Positions 12,510 to 24,719 of a stretch of 64,000 nucleotides of DNA are shown piece after piece (the first letter of the stretch is position 1; every line of letters starts with the position of its first letter). The position numbers and the translations under genes were made by a program. Source of the stretch: Sycobia sp. Sy_11 (Eukaryota > Arthropoda > Insecta > Hymenoptera > Epichrysomallidae); the NCBI GenBank assembly GCA_018907035.1, contig JACCIC010000035.1, forward strand, positions 1,688,001-1,752,000. The letters are read 5' to 3'. The notes under the pieces were generated by a model that worked only from the letters and a program-made list of their open reading frames with translations, was not told where the DNA came from and made no database searches.

Positions 12510-13200
12510 ACCCATATATATAATAGATATAGATAGATAGAGCAGCAGGAGCAAACGATGAGGGAAGCTGCAATTTCTATCTGAAATTGGTCGCTATTCC
12601 ATACCGGCAAATCATTATTCTCCGCGACCTGAAGTTGCGCGCGCAATTTAGAATTTTCTTTTCAATTATACGAGGTGTATCGTTCACGCGCCTGACGATT
12701 CTCTATATCCATCTTCTATATCGATAACGCAGAGAATGCTCTGTCTATCCGCAGTATTATATGTTAAAATTAAATTACTGCAAATGTTAATTGATCAATA
12801 AGCCATTGCATAGCTGCAAGGTTTCGAACAAATTCAAATTCTGTAATAAAGAGAACGATTTTCAAAAATGTTATGCCCAAATCGAATTTGAAAAACGCTC
12901 TTGTATCTACATCGCTTCCTTTTCTTGGCATATAATAATGATATAGTGTACTAAAATTTAGAGTAATGAAATATTGACATAAAATATTATTTAAATAGTG
13001 CACTTTTCGCTAAACCGGTAAAAACTCACTCTGACAGTCTCTTAAGATTCAATATATTCAAGATCAGAGGTATCAATTTTTAACAGTAATAAACTTTGTA
13101 TGCACCAATGAACTCTTCACTATTAAAAAGTTCATACGATACTCCGAACAGTTCGGATCCGACTGCAGATTCAATCATTGCACCTCTATAAGTGCGAGTT
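12510..13200. other. AT-rich block, no gene seen
   Basis: Low-GC single-copy sequence. No exon, RNA gene or repeat family recognised. Confidence 0.6.
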
Positions 13201-13217
13201 GCGCGTAAACGCGCGAG

Positions 13218-13232
13218 CCCCCCCCCCCCCCC
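13218..13232. repeat. C15 homopolymer
   Basis: Fifteen Cs in CpG-rich flanks. Confidence 0.95.
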
Positions 13233-13398
13233 GATCGCCCCATCCGCTTCACGCACGGAAACAGTGTTCGGTTAATTAACTAGACGCGTGCTCGAGCGTC
13301 TCAGGGATGTATACACGCGCAAACAGGCGTGCGCGCGAGGGGACGCGCCGGAGGAGGCTACCGGGTCCTAAACTCCTAATTCGATGGTCCGACATGCG

Positions 13399-13401
<3 letters not shown>

Positions 13402-13454
<53 letters not shown>
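13402..13454. repeat. (TA)n microsatellite
   Basis: Perfect repeat of about 53 bases. Confidence 0.95.
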
Positions 13455-13457
<3 letters not shown>

Positions 13458-13816
13458 TATAGCTGGTGGGTGGTTGAGAGTATATGAGAGGACAGAAGCG
13501 AGGATCACAGTTACCGAGACAAGGGCAAGGGGTGGGGGGAGCAGGGGGTCACAGGGAGATAGATAGCGAAGGAGGGCGTCCCGATCACGTTGGCCTCGCC
13601 ACAAAGGACCGCGTCTGGCTATGCACGTGACGACCCCGCCAGCACAAACTCTCCGTGGACCGCGTCTGTGCGTACCAACCGTGATCGGCGCCGACGCCGC
13701 CCAAGTTTTGGGCCGCTTCCGCCGCTCCACCGCCGTGGCACGGGGGGCGCGGTACACATATTAATTCCCCCGACCCCCGGCGCCTGTCTGCGTCATCGCC
13801 GATAATTCGTACTTAC

Positions 13817-14043
13817 CTCCATTTGGGAGGCGGAGCGCTAAGAAGTGCATCCAGAGGTAATTCAAATTTAATTATCTGTCGATTCGAGCCGTGGGCCACG
13901 GCAAAATGGCAATTTGCATAAATGCTTGATAAGCAGCGAGCCATCGAGAATTGCTTCGTCGGCAAATATTGTATAATATACAACGAGCCCGAATTATTTC
14001 CCCGGATTAATTTCGCCAACTGCAGGGTATACGATTTTATCAT
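13817..14043 (-). other. candidate exon ending at a consensus donor
   Basis: On the minus strand ATGGAG is followed by gtaagtac, matching the insect donor consensus almost perfectly. An ATG-initiated frame begins at 14043 and runs 76 codons, reading LSAPPPKWR at the donor; its stop codon lies within the donor itself. The upstream boundary is unclear. An acceptor-like ttcttag at 13838 would leave a 21-nt microexon (RSASQME, in frame). An acceptor-like ccctgcag near 14026 would give a longer exon. A second ATG at 14051 has a strong start context (gccATGG) but opens only an 18-codon frame. The segment is single-copy and repeat-free, with an exact octamer core ATTTGCAT (13912-13919), so a conserved regulatory element is an alternative. 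No protein family recognised. Confidence 0.25.
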
Positions 14044-14051
14044 TCTCCATG

Positions 14052-14940
14052 GCTGTTGGCATTAATTATTATTTTGCATATAAAATATATAAATATCGTC
14101 GAAATTAGCGCTGGAAAAAAATAAGGCTGTGTAATGATAATGTAACTATAGCTCCACGATTTGCCACCAATTTTGTTACGGTATTCTTTTTTTTATTATT
14201 ATTATTACGATTTACGACAAAATTTATTTATCCGTGGTAAAAGTAGGACTAACTCGCTTAGTTCAACTTTCGGGCCAGTGGCACGGAACGAAACGTTCCA
14301 CGACGCATCCATAAAAAAGAAAAAAAAAAACTAAACTTCGCCCTCGATTTGCTAATCTTCTCGCAGCACCGAGCAAGAAGAGCGAAAAAAGACACCAGAA
14401 GAGTTCGCGCACCCTCGCGGGCTACTACACAGACGAAGAGGGTCGGGGCGGGAGGGATGGAGGGAGAGAAGGTCGTTCGTCACAAAGAAAATTGAATTCC
14501 CCGGGCCGAAAAGCTCAGGCGCGCGGTGAAATTTATGGCTCATCTGCCTTTAGCCGAGCTCGTGTGCGCGAGCGTCGACACACCGAGACGAGGGCGCATC
14601 GAGCGCGGAGTATGGAGGAGGACGAGGCGGGGAGGCTTATCGATCCCCGTGAACTGACAAAAACCAGTCGCTACCATTATTCGCGCTTTCGATTGTCGTA
14701 GCGGGCGACCTCGCCACGGCTCCCCGACCGCTCGAAACTGCAATGATGCAGGATGAGCTCGCGACGGGCGCGAAGGGGGGGGGAGGGAGGGAGATCGAGG
14801 GTCGAGGAAGAGGTTGCGAATCGATGATACGCTTTCTTGTTATCCGTCTTTATCGGAAGAGACCGCTCGCGCATCGATCTCGGAATAAACGGTTTTCGTT
14901 TTTCACTCGGTTCCGTTGTACAGCACGCTGCCAAATTAAA
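14052..14940. other. mixed, then purine-rich GC block
   Basis: AT-rich to about 14330, then GC-rich with a G9 run at 14775-14783. Short overlapping open frames on both strands have no recognisable domain. Confidence 0.5.
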
Positions 14941-16170
14941 TTTGAATAATTGAACATCCCCGTTATATCCTAGCCGTAACATTAGCCGACAGATATGTAT
15001 GAATGATTATACGGCTCCGCTATCGTCGATGTCTTCATAGGAAAATTCATATTTTATAGCTTTTAACGCGAAACGAACATTTCAAGCTGAACTAAATTCT
15101 TTGAGAGCGACAACTATCGATCATATGTAAATTGCTAAATTATGTTTTAAACGTTAACAAAAGACTGAATAACTTTTCATATTAACAAAGATTTTTAATT
15201 TTGGTAGTTTCCGGAGTATTATGCAGAAATATTAATATTAATACTGAATTTTTCAATGATATCAAATTTAACATTTACTGTATTATATTAGAATATTTTA
15301 AAATAATATTGCAAACATTTAAAAGATTATAAATCTCATATTATGTTAGAATGTTTTTTGAGAAACGAAGAGAAAGTAAATGTTATCATAATTAAATTAA
15401 CATAATGCAATTATAATATTCACTTTTATAAATAGTTACGGAACACATCTGGATCTTATTCAAATATAGATTCTTAGCTTACGTTAGTAAAATCTATAAT
15501 AATATGCGAGTAATATACTCGTATTATTATAATAATATATTATAATTATATATTATTATATAATATAATAATCTTAGGTGCCCAAAATATTGACTTCTTT
15601 ATTATTTTCTAATTTAAATACATCGGAAAATATGATCATTTAAAATTTAGACACATGCATAAAACTTCATTTATAAAGCATAAATCTATAGCACAAACAA
15701 TCTTAAATTCAAAAAAAAAGTTGAGTTTTTAATAAAGCTTCATTAAAAAATGTCGAATATTCTAAAATATCAAAGTTCGTTCCAATTATTCAGAATCACA
15801 ATAAATTCAAAGAACGCTCGAATTTACGCCGTTATATTGACGCGAATATTGAAAGTATTTTTAATTTACTCCAAGTCTATTTCCAATTGAGAGACCGGAT
15901 GGAATTTTTCTATACATAAATCCTCATAAATACGATACAATTGAGGCGAGCATCTGGAAAATTTATCGCCGCCGAGCTTGTCGAGTCCAAAGCCTAAAGC
16001 GAGACGCGAAGCAGAGAGCCTAATATAATTTTGCGAGGAACGTGGAGCGTGAAAAGCATTTTAATTTTGGAAAAATTCGCGATTAGCAACTGCTCCATTT
16101 CAATGCAGTCATGACCGGCAATTTGTCTGCTCGTAAAGTAAAGGAGACTATCGGAAGTAGTTATACTTAC
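14941..16170. other. AT-rich block with palindromic AT core
   Basis: Very AT-rich. 15500-15582 contains nested inverted TA/AT units, including a CGAGTA...TACTCG hairpin at 15508-15522. No gene seen. Confidence 0.6.
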
Positions 16171-16243
16171 TGAGCGATGGGCAAAAATTATGCGTTTCCA
16201 TTTCTTTTTTTCCTTATATCCGGGAAATCATCGAACGAGCGGA
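16171..16243 (-). other. candidate non-coding exon (UTR or lncRNA)
   Basis: On the minus strand a strong acceptor (pyrimidine-rich tatctcttttctttaag) is followed 73 bases later by the donor CTCA|gtaagtat. All three frames between them contain stops, so it cannot be an internal coding exon. A 5' UTR exon, a poison exon or part of a long non-coding RNA are the possibilities. It sits at the start of a large AT-rich block with no other feature. Both splice signals are close to consensus, but pairs like this also arise by chance. Confidence 0.2.
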
Positions 16244-16350
16244 CTTAAAGAAAAGAGATAAACAAGTGATAATGGTTACGATCCGGTCGAATAGTCGATG
16301 TTCTCCGCCGTAAACCGACGGGAGAGCGCGAAAATGCCCGGGGGTTATGG

Positions 16351-16360
16351 CCCCCCCCCC
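16351..16360. repeat. C10 homopolymer
   Basis: Ten Cs. Confidence 0.95.
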
Positions 16361-16561
16361 ACCCTCGAACAACACCTTCGAATCTGTGGCTGACGTAGCG
16401 TCGATGTTTAGCAGCCAGACTCGGTGGCGTAAGACCGCGCCGAGCTGTATACGATTGGACTGCAAGACGGGTAGAGGTTGGATCGTCGAATGAAGGGTAA
16501 TAAAGCGGGAGGTCATTGCCCGCAAGACTCGCGAACCGAGACGTTCGTACTTTGAACGCTC

Positions 16562-18800
16562 GAGCCTGCGGAGTCGTGCAACGATTACACTAGGATAGAA
16601 ATTAAAAGCTCGAGCATTAATTCTCGATGCTACATCTAAACTTTATTAAAGAGTAATTAATTATGATTTGTCAGTTTTAGTACGTAAAAAATGAAAAGCT
16701 AGGCTTTGATATAGAAATCGTTTACATTCTAATATATCACGGTAATAATATATAGGTGTTTATATGAACGATAAATTAAATTTCCTTGCTCTGGCTACGC
16801 TTAAGATCCTCGAACTTGCTATAATCGAGCTGCATCGAGGGGGGGGGGGTTCTCAGGGCGCGTTTACAGCGTCAAGAAAGAAATTTGAAATTTTACATCT
16901 TGATCAACATTGGCAGATGCGGCTATGGTTTTTAATTAGCACTTAACGAGACGAGCGGAAAGAAAGTAAGCAGAGCGGAATAAATAAGCGTGGACGTATA
17001 TATTTAAGGCACTTCAGTTTTTAATTAATTAATTAAAGTTTTCGTAGGAAGCATTAGACCGGAAATGTGAATTATTGTGTAATTATAGCTCTCTTAAGCA
17101 AACAAATAACTGTTTGTTCTGGACAAATTGAAATTGTAATCTACAGTACAACGTGCGGAAAAAAGAATGAAATACAATTTCGTATAAATTACTTTCGCTA
17201 AGGCTGACAAAAGAATAAAACAAGAGAAGCAGTTTTATCAGAATGGCATTCGAATATATATATATAGTTAACTCTAGACAATTGCACAATGCAGATTGAT
17301 ATTTAAATAGGTTATTTTATACAAATAACTCGCGTGTGTCAATTTATTTCATTGCATCGTCAGAAATGCCTTCATACTTGTTTACCGATATCTCTACTTC
17401 ATTAAATGTATAACAATACTCATCTATGTTAACTAATTGTTTTTAATCAATTATTTTCTAGCAAATAAGTTTGCGTGTGCCAAACTAATACTCGCTAAAA
17501 TAAAATGTAATGTAAGCCAATAAATAATAGTCATCATTTTCACACTGATCATGGATATAAACTTCTTGTAAATTTCAAAATTGATTAATTAAACTGAAAT
17601 TGAACTTAATTTTAGTTAAATTCAAACGTAAATGTAAATATAATTATCGAAGAAATTTTACATTAGCATACGAACTGATCATTTACCAAAAGAAAATTAT
17701 ACTTTCTCACTATTAGATCACATTTCTAACTATTGAACCTCGTTTTTTACTAAAAATATCACGTCAGAAAATTATTAATGAAAAACAGGGATATGATTGA
17801 AACAAAAAGTAAAAGATTACACAATATTCATTCACTAAATTTTAGGCTTTTCACCTTTCTGTTTAGCGTCGATACACAAAGTAATTTTGAATTGCGCGAA
17901 GGGCATGAAAATACTTTGAACGCGCAATTTATACCGTTAGATAACAATATATAGATATACAGTTGATTGCCCTCATTGCCTTATGTAGCATACCTGCAGT
18001 TCAAAGGTGCAATTCTATAGTCCTACTTCATCTTTCAACAATAACAGTTGCATCTGCTATAGGTTTAAGTACTCATAGAAAGTTTACGCTGTTGCGAATT
18101 ATTTATCGCGAGAACGTGACGGCTGTTTATCAGAAATAATATTGCTGATGCTAGCCCGAGGAAAATTTTCAGCAATGAAAATTAAATTGAAATAGCTCAT
18201 GTGCATTCTTAAGTAGAGAAAAAAATTTTAATAAAGAGATTTAAGAAAAATAGTAGAAAAAAATTTATCAGAAAGAATAATCATTATGCTTTAAACAAAT
18301 TTTCCATGAATGCTGGATTCATCAGTAGGATAACAAGTGTTTCGATGTTAGCGATACAATAATAAACGAATTTTCGTAATACTATTACCTAAATTCTGAA
18401 AAACAGAGAAAAATGAAAAATTGCCGAAATTGATAAAATTTTTTTTGAGAATTTCATATTTAACATTCTATATTATTAACTCTTACATTCAATATTACGA
18501 ATGAAATTGTCGAGTAGATTAAATGTTAAATTTTATATTTATTAATCGCATTATCAGATTTTCATTCATAATTTAATTTAATAATTTCAGATTATAAACC
18601 GATTATTATCATCGTACATCTAAGATTGGAATTCCTTCCACCGATTAAGAGAACTCTAATATTAAAATAGTATTCAAAATTATATCCACAGCGTGCTTGA
18701 ACCTTTAAATTAAACTGGAGAAAAAGTATATCCTACGTGGAATCTCTATTTTTGGTTGACTTTACCGGAAAACCCAGTCGCGAAGTTCGGATTTCCAAGG
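16562..18800. other. AT-rich block, no gene seen
   Basis: Long low-GC stretch broken only by a G11 run at 16839. No gene, RNA or mobile element recognised. Confidence 0.6.
16839..16849. repeat. G11 homopolymer
   Basis: Eleven Gs inside an otherwise AT-rich block. Confidence 0.95.
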
Positions 18801-19269
18801 AGTAATGCCTGTTTTTGGTCAGGCGATTAAAAATAACTATTAACTAGCCCTGTTTCGCCGATGATTCCGAAGCAAATACGAAGCATAGTGAAATTTTTAT
18901 TCTCCCCCTCCCTCCCACACACACACAGTCCAGTCACCCCGCTACGTCGCGGTCGCTGCTGTTGCTCGGTATAAATGCAACAGCTGCAGCGGCGGCAGAT
19001 CCGGTAGATCGACATGCGTTAGCCCGGAGCGAGGCTCAGTCAACTAGGCGCCACCGGTGGAGTGCACAGAATCGAGGATCGATGTAAAAGTTCACAGACG
19101 ACGGGCTACACACAAGAGCACGTGCAGGAGGACGGCGGAGGGGGAGGGAGTGGTTCGAGCTACCGCGTATACATCAGGTGCTCAGCGAGCGCTTCCCGTA
19201 AAAATTTCCGTTCTCAGTTACTGCTGGGAGCTTCCAGCCCTATGTCTCCCTTCCTCCTTCCTTTCTTTT

Positions 19270-19284
19270 CTCTCTCTCTCTCCC

Positions 19285-19339
<55 letters not shown>
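19270..19339. repeat. (TC)n microsatellite
   Basis: Interrupted in its first third, perfect afterwards. A C10 run follows at 19387-19396. Confidence 0.95.
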
Positions 19340-19343
<4 letters not shown>

Positions 19344-19678
19344 CTATCGGCCTCTCTCTTTCTCGTCCTGTCTCTCTTTTACTCGACCCCCCCCCCGCAT
19401 CGACTTCACCACCGCGCTTTCCAGCTCCGCAGTTCCGCGGGGCTGTTAGGGAATTTCGATGAAAAATGTCGGGCTCTAAAACTAAGCCAGCTGCATCGCG
19501 AAGGGAAAGGGAGCGAGGGCAGAGGGAAGCTCGGCTATGGCTCTCGGAGAATTCGGTAAAATGCCAGTCGCGCGGATGTATAAAGGTTGACTTCAAGAAC
19601 AGGTGCGCCCAGTCGCGTGTACCGACATATTCCCCAGTCGGAACGGAATACAGAGGAAAGATAGAGAAAGAGCGAAAC

Positions 19679-19698
19679 AGAGAGAGAGAGAGAGAGAG
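19679..19698. repeat. (AG)10 microsatellite
   Basis: Perfect AG repeat. Confidence 0.9.
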
Positions 19699-20299
19699 GA
19701 AGGGAGGATCGTGGTAAGCGCCGGTATTATATGCCTCATAATTTTGTCCACGGCTTAGGTTCGCGCTCGCGCCCCACGCCCGTACTGTATACACACGGGG
19801 CCGCCTCGCGCTTTTCATAAACTCGACCTAAGGGCACGAAACTCCGGCCGGCCGACCTTATCACCTTTCGCGCTACCTTTTTCCACGTTAACTTTCCCAC
19901 TTAGCCGCGCTCTCTCCTCTGCTGGGCCTCTTTCTCGCCGCTCCCTCCCCCACCTTTTTAGCAGCTCTCCCGCTGCCTCCGTTGTTCCCGACCTGGATAT
20001 TTTCCTTACATCATGGAATATAAGGCGAACGTGAACTCCATCTCCACCTCCCCTCCGCCAGCGCTCACCGTTAACTATAGGCGCATCTTTTTCCGAGCCC
20101 GCCTGGAGTACGGAGAAGTAGGGTAGCGATAGCGAGCGAGAGTAAGCAAGAACGTCCAACTTTAAAGTTAACGCCGAGCAAGCGACGAGCTCTTATCAGC
20201 CGAGATTACATGCTCTCCTAGATCCTCTCCTCGAAAATTCTCCTTTCGCCAATTTCGGAATTATAGGGGGCGGGGGGTGACGAGGATGCTGGTGAATAT

Positions 20300-21480
20300 A
20301 AAGAGCACGTCCATCGTATCTATAAATGCGAGATGGTTCGTGAGCGCGCATCGCCAATGTTTATCCGAATTCTATGCAGAATCTTGTCTAATCGGCAAAA
20401 ACTGTACCCGCAACTTTTGTTCCTATATGTATAAGTATTTTCTACACAATTTCTCGAATTGATTTCCATTGTTTCTTATTAAGAAGAAGAGACATTATCT
20501 AATATGTCTCTTTGATTATTCTTCCTTTATTTATTCGAATACGATAAATAAAATAATCTTTCAATGATTTTAAATAACCATTATCTGAAGATAAACCATT
20601 TTGAACAAGTGGTTTTAAAGCAATTATTTGCAGTGTAATTTTCCGCGAAAGCGAAATAATAATTTTAAAAATAAATTTATGTTCTTAATCTTACGATACA
20701 ACGTCGATTATCTAAAATGAAAAATAAGAAATTGACAAAGTCCTACATTTTGCGAATGTGGAGCCTCCGGGCTTTCAGGGACACTACAAAGCATTCTCTT
20801 TGGGAGCATGAACGGGCCACTACTATCCACTCGCAGAAATTGCTTTTTCGCGCTCGGACGGCCAAAAGGCTGTAACAAATACACGCTCCGAACGTGTAGC
20901 CTGAGACATTTTCGCTGCATTTACGAAGCGAATCCTTAACTTCCGATAAAGCGTCAAAAGAATGACTTTGACAGATTAAAATTGGTCATCTCTTTACTTC
21001 ACATATTTAAATTCTATTAAAAGTTAAATTTTAATTTATAATCATTGCGCAATACTATTACATTAACGATGCAATAATAGAATGGAATGATTTTACTGCT
21101 TGTAAGAAGTTTAGATTTTCATAAAAATCTGAGATCATCATCATATTTGTTCCAGCCTAAAATTCAAATACGCGTCGCACATTCCGTGTTTTAAAGAAAT
21201 TCTTTTTAAAAAATTATATGTTAGCCTTTTGGAACCTTTGATTATTACAGTCGGACACAACGCAAACCATAAATGTTATATTTCTATTAAGAACATTAAA
21301 GAAAAGTTATAATAACTCAATTGTTATAATATAAGAATTACTTACATATAAAAACAATAACAGTTTTGAAACAGTTGAGACTTTCGAAAGGGAATACTTT
21401 CAGAAATTATTAACTTTTTGATTCACTTAAAGCGCGCGAAACAAAATTAAAAACTACGCGTGATATAAAAAGTAGTTAAC
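20300..21480. other. AT-rich to mixed block, no gene seen
   Basis: Mostly AT-rich single-copy sequence. A slightly richer patch at 20740-20930 gives a 70-codon minus frame with no recognisable domain. Confidence 0.6.
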
Positions 21481-21747
21481 AGTGGGATTGTCCCCAGTTC
21501 TAGGGCGAAGGAAGAGGTATACGACCGGCGACGTTTTAAGGCGCGGCGTTGAAACTCGGTTATACGCCATTTCCCGGGCAGCCTCTAAGTGACCATGATA
21601 GACGGACTTTTTCTCCGAGCCCTACTTTGACTTTTCCACCCACGGCACTTCGAGAGACTTTCTCCCTTTGACCTTTTCGCCGGCGCGCTGGCGCGTCGGA
21701 CACGCGCACACGAACGCGCCCGAGTAAACCGCGCGCGCTCGTCCACC

Positions 21748-21792
21748 GACAGGCAGACAGACAGACAGACAGACAGACAGGCAGGCAGGCAG
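21748..21792. repeat. tetranucleotide array (CAGA)n(CAGG)n
   Basis: About eleven tetranucleotide units. The first and last few are CAGG variants and the middle is CAGA. It sits just inside the densest CpG block. Confidence 0.95.
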
Positions 21793-22004
21793 AGGAGCAA
21801 GAATCCAAACAACGACGCGAACGACGCTCGCTCGGTTTCCCCTCGTCGTCTCGCGCTCGTCTCCCTCCCTTTCGCTTAGAATTCGCGCAGGCATCCCCGT
21901 CAAATAAAACAGCCCCGCTGCTTTTTCACGGAAGCACATAGAAACCAAGATCTCGCGATCTCTCTACCCCTCGCCTAGACCGCCCCAGCCCGACCCCCCA
22001 TCCT

Positions 22005-22015
22005 CCCCCCCCCCC
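22005..22015. repeat. C11 homopolymer
   Basis: Eleven Cs, followed directly by a TATA-like string. Confidence 0.95.
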
Positions 22016-22717
22016 TTATATACGTCTTCTCCGCGGCGTCGTCTCGTTATTTTTCTTTCGCGTGCGTCGGCTCGTGCTTTATTCCTCGGGAATATATATA
22101 CATGTGCGGAGAAGCGAGGCGAGCGCAGCCGGGCGAGCGATGTGGACGAAAAGTGAGCTCGGGAGCCGTGGAGAAGCCCGGGGGGAAGAGGGCGGGTGGT
22201 TCCGAGGAGGATGCGGCGCGAGGACGCCCGGGCGCGTCACCGTGCGTCTCCGCGAGCGCGCCCCGGGGCGTCGACGAGCGGGGACGCGCGAAGACGAAGA
22301 GCCCGGTGTTTGCTGAAATATGATCGGCGATGCCTGGCTCCCCCGTCCCCCCGCGGCTCCTACATCCACACCTCGCCCGCCTCGGGGCTGCGCCGCTCCC
22401 GAGAACCCTGGCTCCGAGAGGGATCCGCGCGCTCCTGTAGCGATGTCCAAGCGGTGCGACGCCCCTGAAAGACACGGTTTTCCACTTTGCCGAGACGTCG
22501 GGTAACTTCCCACGGCGGTTTTACGCTCGACCCAAGCCAGATGCGGCCGAGTGGAAGCGGCATCGGGCCGCGCTTCGGATGCATACGTGCGCGCCACCCG
22601 ACGAGGGGGGCAGAAGCGGCGAACCGAAAGGGAAGGCCGGACCGTCGAACGTCGCCGCAGGGAAGAATAGCAAACCGCGCGCTCGGGCGCGTGTAAATAA
22701 ATTTTTAGCCAAGTTCT

Positions 22718-22741
22718 GCCGCCGCCGCCGCCGCCGCCGCC
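22718..22741. repeat. (GCC)8 trinucleotide repeat
   Basis: Perfect repeat in the CpG-rich block. It encodes Gly on the minus-strand frame crossing it, without evidence that this frame is used. Confidence 0.95.
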
Positions 22742-22890
22742 CCGCCCCTCTCGCGGATGTCGTCGGCGAAAGTTAAGTTTCCGAGCGCGGCGTGGGAGGG
22801 GGAAGGTCGGGTGAGCCGGGCCGAGCACGAGCGACAGTTTCTCCCAGGACGGCGGTCGAATAAACTTTCCCAAGGATTCATGTGTTTTTG

Positions 22891-24170
22891 ATACAGTTGT
22901 TTGCGTCACGGCTATATACGCGACGATACCGATCCCTTCCTCGGCTGTTTTTTAATATACTTTAGTATATTGATGACTCGATTTGATTTACGATTCGAGA
23001 AAACCCTATACTCCATAAATATGTATCGATTTTTCATTTTTTCAATTTTCACAGTTGGTAAAGAATTGCTTCTAATTTTTCTTATATGTCAAAAACTATT
23101 GGTTTATTAAATATATTTTTAATAAAAATATTAATAAATTGAATCTAAAATTTTAAGAGCATATAATTCAAAATATGTCTTCATCTTTTCATTTTAATTT
23201 TTATATTTTTCGAAAAAGTTCATAAAATGGATTTTATTATTTCTTTGTTAGAAATCCAAATTAGCATTGCCGATATTAATATTATATTATAATTACACCA
23301 TTTCCACTTTATGTTAAAATTATACAACATTTAAGAATAATTTATTCTCAAGCATCGCGCGGTAAATCTTATTTTCTTTTATCGCATACACCTGCTAACT
23401 TAATTTTTTTTAAATAGTTTTCTTTAAAAAATTGCGGATCGTTACGTAAAAAAATTTTAAATAAAAATATTAATTTTACTACGAACGAATCCTTAGCATT
23501 ATCTGAAACCTTATTTTAACTTAAATTTTATTTGTATTTTTTTTTGTAGCAGCAGCAGTAAAGAAAACAACTCGTAAAAAATCCTTTAGATTTAATAAAA
23601 AAAAATTGTTCTCTATCCAGTATATACGGGAATAAATAATCTGAATTTTTATGTACAAAGAAAGCAAAAATATTAATATAGCACATAAAGTGCAGTTATT
23701 CCACAAGGATATATATATAATGCATATAGCGAATAAAAAAACGGAATTACAGTCAAAGCGACCAGAACATCGAAGAGAGGCTTCATACGTAATTAATATG
23801 AAAAATATAATGTTACCTAACACTTAAATACTTTTGCAATTCACGTTATTCTGTGAAAGCAGATAAAAAGTTGTACGCCCCATACTTTAAAGTAAATAAA
23901 AAAATATTAAATGCATGGCAGACATTATTTTTGAAAACAATTACCAAAACAGTAAAAAAATTTTCACTTAACTCTATTTATTTTAAAACAAATATATGTG
24001 TTTCTAGGAAAAAGAATAACGAATCGAAGCGTCCAATTCTTTTAGCATGGACGATCCAATATCGGGTGCAAATTAGTGGGTCCTGCGCAGTAATAAGCAA
24101 GTAGTCGCATGTATTCAAAGAGCGCCTGATAATTAGAAGTCCTGACTGACGCGGGTTCCGCGTGATTTAG
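22891..24170. other. AT-rich block, no gene seen
   Basis: Among the lowest-GC parts of the window. Open frames at 23521-23823 and 23853-24104 are rich in Ile, Phe, Asn and Lys as expected from composition, with no known domain. Confidence 0.6.
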
Positions 24171-24310
24171 CTAGTTTTTTTCCTAATTCGGTTCGCAGAC
24201 TTTCGTACCACGGCTAATACTTTCGAAACCTAAAAGGCAAAGTACGCTACTGGGTAGAAGGAAGAGCGGCGACAGACAGAAGGAGAATGAGGCCATAGAG
24301 TGAGAAAGAG

Positions 24311-24314
<4 letters not shown>

Positions 24315-24348
<34 letters not shown>
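24315..24348. repeat. (AG)n microsatellite
   Basis: Perfect AG repeat. Confidence 0.95.
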
Positions 24349-24350
<2 letters not shown>

Positions 24351-24457
24351 GGGTAACCCTCGAGAAACCCTGGCGGAATATCTCGTTGCCGTGATAGCGA
24401 CACCCTCTCTTCCTTCGTAATTTACTGCCCGGGCAAAGCGGAAAAAGACACGAGTCA

Positions 24458-24460
<3 letters not shown>

Positions 24461-24501
<41 letters not shown>
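24461..24501. repeat. (TA)n microsatellite
   Basis: Perfect repeat of about 41 bases. Confidence 0.95.
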
Positions 24502-24505
<4 letters not shown>

Positions 24506-24592
24506 CGCAGCTGTGGCCGCTGTATGCCTCGATTTTTCCTCAGCCGTCAGATCAATTTTCTTACTCGTTTGCACGGGCGAAGCTTGTCGCCC

Positions 24593-24609
24593 CCTCTCTC
24601 TCTCACTCT

Positions 24610-24647
<38 letters not shown>
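24593..24647. repeat. (CT)n microsatellite
   Basis: Two small interruptions in the first third; a C10 run follows at 24710-24719. Confidence 0.95.
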
Positions 24648-24650
<3 letters not shown>

Positions 24651-24719
24651 ATGCCAAAATAAACAGCGCTCGAACGAGGATCGCTTCGCTCCTTTTGAAA
24701 TATTTATCTCCCCCCCCCC

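Larger units (their letters stand above)
18880..20270. other. GC-rich block with CT/GA repeats
   Basis: CpG-dense sequence with long CT and GA tracts. An arthropod initiator-like TCAGTC lies at 19036-19041, without a TATA box or clear downstream element. Open frames of 130-177 codons run through the repeats on both strands and are low complexity. Confidence 0.5.
21481..22890. other. densest CpG-rich block of the window
   Basis: Strongly GC- and CpG-rich, with a CAGA/CAGG tandem, a C11 run, two TATA-like strings (near 22018 and 22092) and a (GCC)8 array. Stops are rare, so about ten open frames overlap in several frames, the longest 276 codons on the minus strand from a GTG. No domain is recognisable. 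A promoter-type island is plausible but no start site can be fixed. Confidence 0.5.

Noticed and set aside
11630..12573. Two overlapping minus-strand frames of over 200 codons
   Set aside because: They overlap in different frames, one runs through the (TA)n(GA)n array, and no family is recognisable.
22079..22909. 276-codon minus-strand open frame
   Set aside because: It begins with GTG, lies in stop-poor CpG-rich DNA with about ten competing frames, and includes a Gly run from a (GCC)n repeat.
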